A DNA stretch of 64,000 bases, taken from assembly GCA_026225115.1 (NCBI GenBank), contig JAMFSE010000144.1, positions 1-64,000 on the forward strand, written 5' to 3'. The notes under the pieces were generated by a model. It had not been told where the DNA came from, did no database searches, and saw nothing but the letters and a program-made list of their open reading frames with translations. Positions 54,478 to 62,202 of this stretch are shown one piece after another. The translations under genes were made by a program, and so were the position numbers. The stretch's first letter is position 1; every line of letters begins with the position of its first letter. The DNA is from Rhodovastum atsumiense. Its GTDB lineage: Bacteria; Pseudomonadota; Alphaproteobacteria; Acetobacterales; Acetobacteraceae.

Positions 54478-54618
54478 GAGGTTGTTTCAGAAGTCGCTCT
54501 GGTGAGTCGGATGGCGGTGATTTTTGAGCACCGGAGGGGAGCGGCCTACTGGCCGTGAGCGCCGGCGCGCAGAAAATCGCCGTCAGGCGGCCGCCAGAGT
54601 GGCTTTTGGAATAACCTC
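54478..54618. repeat. 141-bp imperfect palindromic element between polA and fabG
   Basis: The left end GAGGTTGTTTCAGAAG and the right end CTTTTGGAATAACCTC are inverted copies with differences. The similarity runs inward through TCTGG and GGCGGTGATTTTT to CCGGAGGGGAGCGGCCTACT, so almost the entire element is self-complementary. It ends at the fabG stop. Size and structure resemble a MITE-like element. No second copy was found in the window. Confidence 0.7.
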
Positions 54619-55356
54619 TTAGATCATTGCCATGCCGCCGTTCACGTGCAGTGTGGTGCCCGTGATCCAGGCAGCTTCGCTGGAGGCGAGGTAGACGACC
54701 GCGGCGGCGATGTCGCTGGGGGCGCCGAGGCGGCCCAAGGGGATTTTTTCGGCCAAAGCTGATTTCTGGGCGTCGTTCAGGGCGTCGGTCATCGGGGTGG
54801 CGACGAAGCCGGGGGCGATCAGGTTGACCGTGATGTTGCGGGAGGCGATTTCCTGCGCCAGCGATTTGGTGAGGCCTACGAGGCCGGCCTTGGCGGCGCA
54901 GTAATTGGCCTGGCCGGGATTGCCGGTGGCGCCGACGATGCTGCCGATATTGATGATGCGGCCGGATTTGCGGCGCATCATGAATTTCAGCGCGGCGCGC
55001 GACAGGCGGAACGGCGCGCCGAGATCGACATCGAGCACTTTCGACCAATCGGCGTCGGACATGCGCATGGCCAGGCCGTCTTTGGTGAGGCCGGCGTTAT
55101 TGACCAGGATTTCAACGCTGCCCATTGCAGCTTCGGCGTCCGCGATGAGGGTGGGGGCTGCTGCGGGGTCGGAGAGATCGGCCGGCAGGATGTGGATGCG
55201 TTCGGAGAATTCTGCACCTAAGCTGTCCAGCGCTTCGCGGCGGGTGCCCGAGATTGCAATTGTGGCGCCTTGCGCATGCAAAGCGCGGGCGATTTCGGCA
55301 CCGATGCCGCCGGAGGCGCCGGTAACCAATGCGGTTTTGCCGGAAAGGTTGAACAT
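54619..55356 (-). CDS. fabG: 3-oxoacyl-[acyl-carrier-protein] reductase
   Basis: From the ATG at 55356 it is 245 residues, the normal length. TGASGGIG is the NADP-binding loop, and the catalytic S139, Y152 and K156 are in GSI and YCAAK. It reduces 3-oxoacyl-ACP in fatty acid synthesis. The start overlaps the fabD stop by one base. The longer frame to 55686 is rejected. acpP and fabF, usually next, are absent; a palindromic element and convergent polA follow. Confidence 0.97.
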   Translation of the reverse strand: MFNLSGKTALVTGASGGIGAEIARALHAQGATIAISGTRREALDSLGAEFSERIHILPADLSDPAAAPTLIADAEAAMGSVEILVNNAGLTKDGLAMRMSDADWSKVLDVDLGAPFRLSRAALKFMMRRKSGRIINIGSIVGATGNPGQANYCAAKAGLVGLTKSLAQEIASRNITVNLIAPGFVATPMTDALNDAQKSALAEKIPLGRLGAPSDIAAAVVYLASSEAAWITGTTLHVNGGMAMI

Positions 55357-56312
55357 CAGAGGACTTTCAGCAGATTTTCGATATCGGCCGGCGAACCGGC
55401 GGAGAAGGTGGCGGCATCCGGCGCGATGCGTTTGACCAGCCCGGCCAGGACCTTGCCGGTGCCAAGTTCGATGAAGCTGTCGACGCCGAGGGCGGTCATG
55501 GCGAGCACGCTTTCGCGCCAGCGGACGGTGGCGGTCATCTGCTGCACCAGCAGATCGCGGATTTCGGCGGGGTCGGTCACCTTGGCGGCGCTGACATTGG
55601 CGACCAGGGGGATGATCGGGGCGTGCGGCGGAGTGTTGGCAAAGGCTTCCGCCATGGCGTCGGCCGCCGGCGCCATCAGCGCGCAATGGAAAGGGGCGGA
55701 GACCGGCAGCAGCATGGCGCGCTTGACGCCCTTGGTCTTGGCGATCTCGATGGCGCGTTCAACCGCGGCCTTATGACCGGAGATGACGACCTGGCCGCCG
55801 CCGTTATCATTGGCGCAGGCGACGATTTCGCGGCCGGAGGCGGATTTCTCGGCTTCCAGGCATATTTCGCGGGCCAGTTCCAGTTCAACGCCAAGCAGGG
55901 CTGCCATGGAGCCGACACCCGGCGGCACGGCGAGCTGCATGGATTGGCCACGCAGCTTCAATAGCGCTGCGGTATTGGCGATGGAGAAGGTATTGGCGGC
56001 TGCCAGCGCGCTGTATTCCCCGAGCGAATGGCCGGCGACCAAAGCGGCTTTTTCCTTCAGCTTGATCCCGCCTTCGGCCTCCAGCACCCGCAGCACCGCG
56101 AGAGACACGGCCATCAATGCCGGCTGGGCATTTTCGGTAAGCGTGAGCTCCTCGATGGGGCCCTCGAACATCAGCTTGGAGAGCTTTTGTTTGAGAACCT
56201 CGTCGACTTCCTCGAATACCGCCCGGGCCGGGGCAAAAGCAGCCGCGAGGTCGCGGCCCATGCCGACGGCCTGGCTTCCTTGACCGGGAAAAATAAAGGC
56301 GTGAACCGCCAT
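55356..56312 (-). CDS. fabD: Malonyl-CoA:ACP transacylase
   Basis: The 318-residue enzyme has FPGQGSQAVGMG at the N-terminus, the catalytic S96 in AGHSLGEYSAL and QPALMAVSLAVL. It loads malonyl groups on acyl carrier protein. It is coupled to fabG. A 63-bp gap separates it from the DUF1489 gene upstream. Confidence 0.97.
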   Translation of the reverse strand: MAVHAFIFPGQGSQAVGMGRDLAAAFAPARAVFEEVDEVLKQKLSKLMFEGPIEELTLTENAQPALMAVSLAVLRVLEAEGGIKLKEKAALVAGHSLGEYSALAAANTFSIANTAALLKLRGQSMQLAVPPGVGSMAALLGVELELAREICLEAEKSASGREIVACANDNGGGQVVISGHKAAVERAIEIAKTKGVKRAMLLPVSAPFHCALMAPAADAMAEAFANTPPHAPIIPLVANVSAAKVTDPAEIRDLLVQQMTATVRWRESVLAMTALGVDSFIELGTGKVLAGLVKRIAPDAATFSAGSPADIENLLKVL

Positions 56313-56375
56313 GCGTACAGTCTCCTAATACCAAGGCGGGGTAGCCAGGGCGCAAGCCGCTGTCAAATTGTTGCC

Positions 56376-56795
56376 CTATAGCAGCGCCAACTCGTTTAGC
56401 GCGAGCCGCATGATTTCCGGAAGCGCGTCGATGCCTGAACTCGGCGCCGTCCCGAGATCGGCGGGAGCGTCGGCGGCGTTGAGGTAGCGCCAGCCCTGAA
56501 AGGGTTTGGCGGCACGGGCGGCGACGCGGATGAGCTGCGGGTCGAGCACCAGGGCGCCGCAGGGGGAACCGTCATCGCGCTGGTCGCGGATGACGCCGAT
56601 GATGCGTTGGCGCACCAGGATGGCGCGATTGATAACCCAGTAAATCGAGCCGCCGGAAATGATTTCCTCGGCGCGCTTGGGGCTATTGCGGGTTTTATGG
56701 CGGAGCGGAGGGTCCGACTTTGCGCGCAGTTGCTGAATTTCAGCAAGATGCGCGACGTCGCGCACGCCGACCGCGAGTTTGATGATGTGAAGCAT
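56376..56795 (-). CDS. DUF1489 family protein
   Basis: The 139-residue protein matches what I know of DUF1489, an alphaproteobacterial family: LHIIKLAVGVRDVAHLAEIQ, the basic HKTRNSPKRAEEI, and IYWVINRAILVRQRIIGV with FQGWRYL near the end. The function is unknown. There is no signal peptide. It precedes the fabD-fabG pair, which may share its transcript. Confidence 0.88.
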   Translation of the reverse strand: MLHIIKLAVGVRDVAHLAEIQQLRAKSDPPLRHKTRNSPKRAEEIISGGSIYWVINRAILVRQRIIGVIRDQRDDGSPCGALVLDPQLIRVAARAAKPFQGWRYLNAADAPADLGTAPSSGIDALPEIMRLALNELALL

Positions 56796-56941
56796 GTTTA
56801 AGGATAATGGCTGCAGTTTTCACGGGCAAGCGCGCTGATGATCGGGTCGCCGGGGTCAGGTAAAATATCCGGTAGTTAATCTTTGGTCATTTATGGTTGA
56901 ATAAGCTTAACGGGACGGGCAATACAGTTAGATTAGACCTT

Positions 56942-57967
56942 ATGGATATTCCTCATATTCAGCCGAACCCGAATGATGCGGCCAGAAGGAGCGCTGTGCC
57001 TTCTGAGGGCCGGACTACCGAGGCTAAGCACACGGCGCTGTTCAGTACCGTTTTTCATCAGCCTTGGTGGCTGGATGCGGTGACTGGCGGTGATTGGCAT
57101 GAGACGAAGGTAATTTCGAACGGTGCCGTTGTTGCCCGCCTGCCTTATGTAACAAAACGCCTGTTGGGCGTGCCCGCAGTTGGAATGCCGCCGCATACTT
57201 ATGTGCTGGGGCCGCAACTGCCGATAATCAGAGGCGCGGTGGAGCCGCGGTTTTCCAATCGCCGCGCGCTGTTGACCGAATTGATGACCAATCTGCCTGA
57301 GCACAAGTATTTCAATCAGATATGCGACCCCAGCGTTACCGATGGGTTACCATTTTACGCCCTGGGGTACGATAGCTCGGTGAAATACACGTTGCGGGTC
57401 ACGCCGCGGGGTACGACGGATCAGATGCTGCAGCGGATGCGTAAGCAAGTCCGCTACGATATCCGCAAGGCGGAGAAGATGCTGTCCGTCGACCTTGACC
57501 TCGGGATCGACGAATTTTGCCATTTTTTCAACGTCTGTACGCAGGCAAACAACAAGCAATGGTGGTCGAAACGCTTTGTTAGGCGGGCAGATGCCATCAA
57601 AATCAGACTATATGAGGCCTGCATACGCGAGGGTGCGGGTTGCCTGCTGGCAGCCCGTGATAGCGCCGGTATTCTGCGCGCCGCCATCTTATTGGTCTGG
57701 GGCGATGGCGTCATCTATTACCTTCTCACCGCGCATGATGCCCAGCCGGAAGGGGCGGGCTCCGTCAAGCTTCTTATTTGGGAAGGTATAAAGCTTGCCC
57801 AGCGCATGGGAATGATTTTTGATTTTCACGGCTTACCGCGCCCAGGCGCGATCAACATTCTGACCGGCTTTGGCGGTGTTGTCGCCAACCGCATCGTGGT
57901 GACGAAGATCCCGCCGGCGCTGTACCTTGCCCGCGAGGTCGCTTCGCGGTTGCGCTTCGGGCTTTAG
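56942..57967 (+). CDS. BioF2/FemAB-like GNAT acyltransferase
   Basis: From the ATG at 56942 it is 341 residues; a TTG at 56897 would add 15. The QPWWLDAVTGGDWHE N-terminus, RKQVRYDIRKAEK and AAILLVWGDGVIYYLLTAHDAQPEGAGSVKLLIWEGIKLA are features of the BioF2-like GNAT family (PF13480). This is related to FemAB transferases and common in exopolysaccharide loci. It probably transfers an acyl or aminoacyl group to a glycan or lipid. It looks less GC-rich than its neighbours. Confidence 0.75.
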   Translation: MDIPHIQPNPNDAARRSAVPSEGRTTEAKHTALFSTVFHQPWWLDAVTGGDWHETKVISNGAVVARLPYVTKRLLGVPAVGMPPHTYVLGPQLPIIRGAVEPRFSNRRALLTELMTNLPEHKYFNQICDPSVTDGLPFYALGYDSSVKYTLRVTPRGTTDQMLQRMRKQVRYDIRKAEKMLSVDLDLGIDEFCHFFNVCTQANNKQWWSKRFVRRADAIKIRLYEACIREGAGCLLAARDSAGILRAAILLVWGDGVIYYLLTAHDAQPEGAGSVKLLIWEGIKLAQRMGMIFDFHGLPRPGAINILTGFGGVVANRIVVTKIPPALYLAREVASRLRFGL

Positions 57968-57976
57968 CTGAAAACT

Positions 57977-58350
57977 TTAGCGTTTGACCAGCATTGAGCG
58001 CCGCATCCACAAGGCGTCGTGCAAGTCCCGTTGAGAGCGGCGCATGGCCGGCTAACAACCGGTAGATAATCGGCGCAAAAATCATGTCCATTGCTACGTC
58101 CGGATCGATATCAGCTCGAAATTCTCCCCGCGTCACGCCGCGCTGAAAAATCGAGGTAACCGCAGCCCGGCGGTGCTTTAGAAATTTTTCACGAAATTCC
58201 TCGGCTAGAATCGGATCTGCCTGCGCCTCGGCGATGAATTGTGCGAATATCCTACCCTCCGGGCCGGCGTAAAACCGGATAACGGCCTCAGTGTGCCGGC
58301 GAAAATCCTCGGCCGAATCGCCAGTATCTGGAATCAGGACTTTCGCGCGC
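57977..58350 (-). pseudogene. TetR-family regulator remnant, C-terminal half only
   Basis: The minus-strand frame encodes AKVLIPDTGDSAEDFRRH...FIAEAQADPILAEEFREKFLKHRRA and ends in MDMIFAPIIYRLLAGHAPLS, matching the ligand-binding half of TetR_C_11 regulators. The helix-turn-helix half is missing, and upstream of about 58350 the sequence is a different gene remnant. The C-terminal end seems to switch frame near 58010. Without a DNA-binding domain it cannot be a working repressor. Confidence 0.75.
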
Positions 58351-58517
58351 ATGTCCGCCAAATCGCCGGGCTGCTGGTGATCGCCGACGCCGCCGAGCCG
58401 CCCTTGCGCCTGCCGTTTGGGAGCGACGCCATAAAGCGGATCGAAGCCAAGAACGCCCATGTGGCGGCGGAGATCGCCCAATGGCGGGACCTTGCCATTT
58501 CCACCGATGCCGTTTGA
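58347..58517 (+). pseudogene. Short-chain dehydrogenase remnant, C-terminal end only
   Basis: The plus strand encodes IADAAEPPLRLPFGSD and IKRIEAKNAHVAAEIAQW, then RDLAISTDAV and a stop. This is the typical end of an SDR-family oxidoreductase (PPLRLPLGSDA...). The Rossmann N-terminal region is missing. It abuts the TetR remnant at about 58346-58350, consistent with one deletion removing both 5' halves of a divergent TetR-SDR pair. Confidence 0.7.
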
Positions 58518-58601
58518 TCCGCTGCGTCAGTCCAATGCGCCGCCCGAACATTCCGCCGCTGCGCACTAGAGGTTATTTCTTGGTCGACAGAGGAGAGGTA
58601 T

Positions 58602-59663
58602 ATGAGCGAGATTCAACATGGAGCAGGAAGCGCCGGCAGTGCCGCTTTCATCCAGGCGAGCGGGTCAGCGGATCAAGCGGTAGACGTTCATAGGTCAACG
58701 TCGAAGGGGCGGTTTGAATACTTGCCGGTTGGCTTATTCGGTTCCGTCATGGGCCTGACCGGGTTGAGTGTGGCCTGGCATCTTGCCGCAGAGCATTATG
58801 GTGCGCCGGCCTGGATTTCCGGAGGGATAGGCAGCATCGCCGTCATCGCCTTCGTGGCTATGAGCATTGCTTATCTTTTGAAATTGATAACCGCGCCGGA
58901 GGCCGTTCGAGCCGAATTCCGGCATCCGATTGCCGGCAATCTGTTCGGCACGATTTCGATCAGCCTGTTATTGCTTCCCATTATTCTGGCGCCGGTCAGC
59001 CTGCTGCTGGCGCAAGCGCTATGGGCCGTCGGCGCGGTTAGTACGACGGTGTTTGCCTGGGTCATCGTCAGTCGCTGGATGAGCGACCGTCAGCAGGTGG
59101 CGCATGCGACGCCTGCGTGGTTTATTCCCATGGTGGGCATGCTGGACATTCCGTTGGCATTGCCGGCGCTGCATTTACCCGGCTTGCACGGCGTGATGGT
59201 ATTGGGCCTCGCGGTCGGTTTGTTTTTTGCGGTCCCGCTTTTTACCCTGGTCTTTTCGCGGCTGGTTTTTGAAGCGCCGCTGCCCGACGCGTTGCTCCCC
59301 TCGCTGGTTATCATGATCACGCCCTTTGCGGTTGGCTATTCCACCTACGTGTTGACGACCGGACAGAACGATATTTTTTCCGAATCCCTTTACACGCTCA
59401 CTTTGTTCGTTTTGGCGGTATTGCTGGGACGGCTGCGCAATTTTCTCATCTGCTGTCCTTTCAAAGTATCCTGGTGGGCGGTAAGCTTCCCACTGGCGGC
59501 ATCCGCAATCACCACGCTGCGCTATGCCGCAGTGCAGCCGAATTGGTTCACGAACAGCGTTGCAATTCTGTTGCTCGGCTTTGTTACCTTGGTGATTGTG
59601 GGGCTGTTCGGCCGGACCCTGCGCGGAATTATAAATGGCGAGCTGCGGCATCTGAGCAGCTAG
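58602..59663 (+). CDS. SLAC1/TDT family anion channel (TehA-like)
   Basis: The 353-residue protein has ten membrane segments and a soluble N-terminal tail of about 40 residues. FEYLPVGLFGSVMGLTGLSVAW, GNLFGTISISLLLLPI and CPFKVSWWAVSFPLAA are TehA/SLAC1 motifs. The family includes anion channels and the tellurite/dicarboxylate transporters. GAGGAGAGG lies at good spacing before the ATG. The ion carried is not readable from the sequence. It stands alone after the TetR/SDR scar. Confidence 0.9.
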   Translation: MSEIQHGAGSAGSAAFIQASGSADQAVDVHRSTSKGRFEYLPVGLFGSVMGLTGLSVAWHLAAEHYGAPAWISGGIGSIAVIAFVAMSIAYLLKLITAPEAVRAEFRHPIAGNLFGTISISLLLLPIILAPVSLLLAQALWAVGAVSTTVFAWVIVSRWMSDRQQVAHATPAWFIPMVGMLDIPLALPALHLPGLHGVMVLGLAVGLFFAVPLFTLVFSRLVFEAPLPDALLPSLVIMITPFAVGYSTYVLTTGQNDIFSESLYTLTLFVLAVLLGRLRNFLICCPFKVSWWAVSFPLAASAITTLRYAAVQPNWFTNSVAILLLGFVTLVIVGLFGRTLRGIINGELRHLSS

Positions 59664-59694
59664 GCGACATCCCAGTCGGCGATAGGAGTTACCC

Positions 59695-60312
59695 ATGAAT
59701 TCGGAACAAAAAATCATTCTGCACGGCGCAAAACTTTCCGGCCATTCGCACCGGGCGGAGCTGATGCTGAACCTGCTGGGGCTGAACTATGAATTCCGGG
59801 CGGTTGATCTGGCGGCGGGCGCCCAGCGGCAGCCGGGGTTTCTCCGCCTCAATCCTTTCGGCACCGTGCCGGTGCTTGAGGATGGGCAGATTGTGGTCGC
59901 GGATTCCATCGCCATTCTCGTCTATCTGGCGGGGAAATATGATCCCGGCCATCGCTGGCTCCCGGCCGATCCGCTGCCGGCGGCGCAGGTTCAGCGCTGG
60001 TTCTCGGTGGCCCAGGGCGATGTGTTCAACGGGCCCTGCAAGGCCAGGCTGGCGAAGGTTTTCGGCTATCCCTTCGACCATGGCCAGGCGGTTGCGGTGG
60101 CTGAGCGCTTGCTGAAAATTCTCGAAGCGCATATCGCCGGCTCCGCCTTCTTCACCGGCGCGGCCGCGACACTCGCCGATGTGGCGCTCTACAGCTACAT
60201 CGCCAAGGCGCCGGAGGGTGGTGTCGCCCTGGATGCCTTCCCGAACGTTCGGGCCTGGCTCGAGAGAGTCGAGGCTTTGCCGGGATTTCTGGCAATGCCC
60301 GAAGCGGGATAA
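59695..60312 (+). CDS. Glutathione S-transferase family protein
   Basis: The 205-residue protein has the thioredoxin-like N-terminal domain (LHGAKLSGHSHRAELMLNLLGLNYE, NPFGTVPVLEDGQ, DSIAILVYLAGKY) and a helical C-terminal domain ending in VRAWLERVEALPGF. The S in GHSHR may be catalytic. AGGAGTT precedes the ATG. It is followed eight bases later by a flavin-binding protein gene, probably the same transcript. Confidence 0.9.
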   Translation: MNSEQKIILHGAKLSGHSHRAELMLNLLGLNYEFRAVDLAAGAQRQPGFLRLNPFGTVPVLEDGQIVVADSIAILVYLAGKYDPGHRWLPADPLPAAQVQRWFSVAQGDVFNGPCKARLAKVFGYPFDHGQAVAVAERLLKILEAHIAGSAFFTGAAATLADVALYSYIAKAPEGGVALDAFPNVRAWLERVEALPGFLAMPEAG

Positions 60313-60319
60313 GGGCGCC

Positions 60320-61234
60320 ATGGATCAGACCGATCGGCAGGTTTGGCATCCGGGCGAGCTTGCCTGGCAGAGGCAATTGGGTTTTGCCGAGCAGATGGCG
60401 CAGGTCGGCGCGCGCTCGATCCGCGATGCAATGCCGGACCAGCATCGGAGTTTTTTCGCCCAGCTTCCCTTTATCCTGGCAGGCTTTGAGGATGCGGAAG
60501 GCCAGGTTTGGGCTTCGCTGCTATCCGGGGCGCCGGGCTTCGTCTCCAGCCCCGATCCGCGGCGGCTCAGAATTGACTTGGTTCCGGCACCGGAAGATCC
60601 CGTCGCATCCGCTTTGCGGCCCGGCCTGCCGCTGGGCTTGCTCGGCATCGAGCTTCCGACGCGGCGGCGTAACCGCGCCAATGGTCGGGTTGAGCAGGTT
60701 GATGAGACCGGGCTCGTGCTCGGCGTCGAGCAGAGCTACGGCAATTGTCCCAAATATATCGAGAAGCGGAATTACGGCGCTGTACGCCCGCCGGCGGTGG
60801 TCAAATCCGAAACGATACAGAGCTTGAGCACGGATACGCGGCAACTGATCCATGCTGCCGGCACTTTCTTTGTGGCCTCCACGGCCGGGCGTGGCGCGTT
60901 GCCGGATGTGTCGCATCGCGGCGGCCGGCACGGTTTCGTTGCCATCGATGCCGATGGCACCCTGACGGTGCCCGATTACAGCGGCAATCATTTTTTCAAT
61001 ACGCTGGGGAATTTTCTGCTCGATCCGCGTGCCGGCCTGCTGTTTCCGGATTTCGCCGGCGGGGATCTGTTGCAGTTGACGGGGCATGCGACGATCATCG
61101 CCGACGCGCCGGCGGGTCTGGCGATGCCGGGCGCGGAGCGCTACTGGCAATTCAAGACAGAGAGGGGGCAATGGCTGCGCCATGCCATGTCCATCGGCTT
61201 TGCGGATAGCGAAGTCTCCAGCTTCTCGCCTTAG
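60320..61234 (+). CDS. Pyridoxamine 5'-phosphate oxidase-like FMN-binding protein
   Basis: From the ATG at 60320 the protein has 304 residues, preceded by AAGGG. It contains QLPFILAGFEDAEGQVWASLLSG, EQSYGNCPKYIEKRNY and HAAGTFFVASTAGRGALPDVSHRGGRHGFV, the split-barrel fold features of PNPOx-like FMN proteins. The linked GST gene suggests a detoxification or redox role. A longer frame starting inside the GST gene is rejected. Confidence 0.87.
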   Translation: MDQTDRQVWHPGELAWQRQLGFAEQMAQVGARSIRDAMPDQHRSFFAQLPFILAGFEDAEGQVWASLLSGAPGFVSSPDPRRLRIDLVPAPEDPVASALRPGLPLGLLGIELPTRRRNRANGRVEQVDETGLVLGVEQSYGNCPKYIEKRNYGAVRPPAVVKSETIQSLSTDTRQLIHAAGTFFVASTAGRGALPDVSHRGGRHGFVAIDADGTLTVPDYSGNHFFNTLGNFLLDPRAGLLFPDFAGGDLLQLTGHATIIADAPAGLAMPGAERYWQFKTERGQWLRHAMSIGFADSEVSSFSP

Positions 61235-61245
61235 ATTTGCGGGCC

Positions 61246-61276
61246 TTGACAAATATGGGTAATTGCCCGTAGTTGT
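61246..61276 (+). promoter_or_regulatory. Tautomerase promoter with MarR operator
   Basis: TTGACA at 61246-61251 is followed by TGGGTAATTGCCCGTAG within the spacer or the -10 region. The motif GGGTAATTGCCCGTA closely matches the one in the marR promoter at 62174-62188. It lies about 45-70 bp upstream of the tautomerase start. The -10 box is not convincing. The likeness suggests control by the convergent MarR gene. Confidence 0.55.
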
Positions 61277-61318
61277 GATGACATGGCTCGATAGGGCGTT
61301 GAGGTACAGGAGTTAAGA

Positions 61319-61702
61319 ATGCCGCTCGCACGCATCGATTTGATCAAGGGTAAATCCGCGGAATACCGCAAGACGATCGGAGATGTCGTCTACTCCGCAA
61401 TGGTCGAGATTCTGCAGGCCCCGCCGGGAGACCGCTTTCAGGTGATCGCCGAGCATGAGGCCACGGATTTCCATTACGATCCGAATTTTTTTGGCATCGA
61501 CCGTTCGGCGGACGAAATTTTCATCCAGCTCACTCTGGTCGGCAACCGGACGCTTGAGCAAAAACGTGGATTTTACAAAAAAGTCGTCGACGATCTGAAC
61601 GAAAAATTGGGGTTGCGGCGCGAGGACGTGCTGATCAATCTGGTGTCCACGACCATCGAAGACTGGTCATTCGGCAATGGCGTCGCATCCCTCATCAGGT
61701 AG
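61319..61702 (+). CDS. Tautomerase family protein
   Basis: The 127-residue protein has the N-terminal Pro directly after the start Met (MPLARIDLIKGKSAEYR), which serves as catalytic base in the tautomerase superfamily. Later ATDFHYDPNFFGIDRSADEI and LVSTTIEDWSFGNGVAS are typical of Tautomerase_2 members. The substrate is unknown. CAGGAG precedes the start. It is convergent with, and overlaps by eight bases, the marR gene. Confidence 0.87.
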   Translation: MPLARIDLIKGKSAEYRKTIGDVVYSAMVEILQAPPGDRFQVIAEHEATDFHYDPNFFGIDRSADEIFIQLTLVGNRTLEQKRGFYKKVVDDLNEKLGLRREDVLINLVSTTIEDWSFGNGVASLIR

Positions 61703-62141
61703 CTCGCGCGGCGCCGAATTCCACGGCGGTGATGTGTTGCAGCATTATGCGCATCTCCGCCGCGTTTGACTCTCCAAAAATTTTACCGAATTGAGTCTCC
61801 GCCTTGTACCACCGCTCTTTCGCAGACGCGAACAGCTTTGCGCCGTCTTTGCTCAACGCGATAATCCGCTCCCTGCCATCGCGTTCGGAGGCCGCCATTT
61901 TGACCAGGCCGCGGGTCTGCAACGGCCGCAGCAATTTGCCGAGGCTGGAGCGGTCCATGACCAGAAGTGCCGCCAGATCCTGCAAAATATTCGGCCCGAA
62001 GCGATCCAGCTTGGCAAGAATCGAATATTGATTGAGGCTGATGCCGTCCGGCGCCAAAGCCTCGTCGTAGAGCCTGCTCAAATGCCGGGCGGCCTGCCTG
62101 AGCGCCGAGCAGCTGCAAATTTCCGGCAAGGTTTCTTCCAT
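61695..62141 (-). CDS. MarR family transcriptional regulator
   Basis: From the ATG at 62141, preceded by GGAGG, it is 148 residues. The winged helix is in [47 protein letters not shown], followed by the wing [13 protein letters not shown]. It is convergent with the tautomerase gene and shares an operator-like motif with its promoter, so it probably represses both. The inducer is unknown. A longer frame to 62246 is rejected because its ATG lacks a site. Confidence 0.92.
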   Translation of the reverse strand: MEETLPEICSCSALRQAARHLSRLYDEALAPDGISLNQYSILAKLDRFGPNILQDLAALLVMDRSSLGKLLRPLQTRGLVKMAASERDGRERIIALSKDGAKLFASAKERWYKAETQFGKIFGESNAAEMRIMLQHITAVEFGAARAT

Positions 62142-62166
62142 CTGCAACCTCCATTTTGAGATCCAG

Positions 62167-62195
62167 AATATATCGGCAATTGCCCGTAAATTCAA
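62167..62195 (-). promoter_or_regulatory. marR promoter with operator palindrome
   Basis: On the minus strand, TTGAAT, 17 bp and TATATT form a good -35/-10 pair. The spacer contains the palindrome GGCAATTGCC at 62175-62184 within ACGGGCAATTGCCGA. A repressor bound there would block RNA polymerase, giving autorepression. The same core sits in the tautomerase promoter. Confidence 0.65.
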
Positions 62196-62202
62196 GCCTG
62201 GA

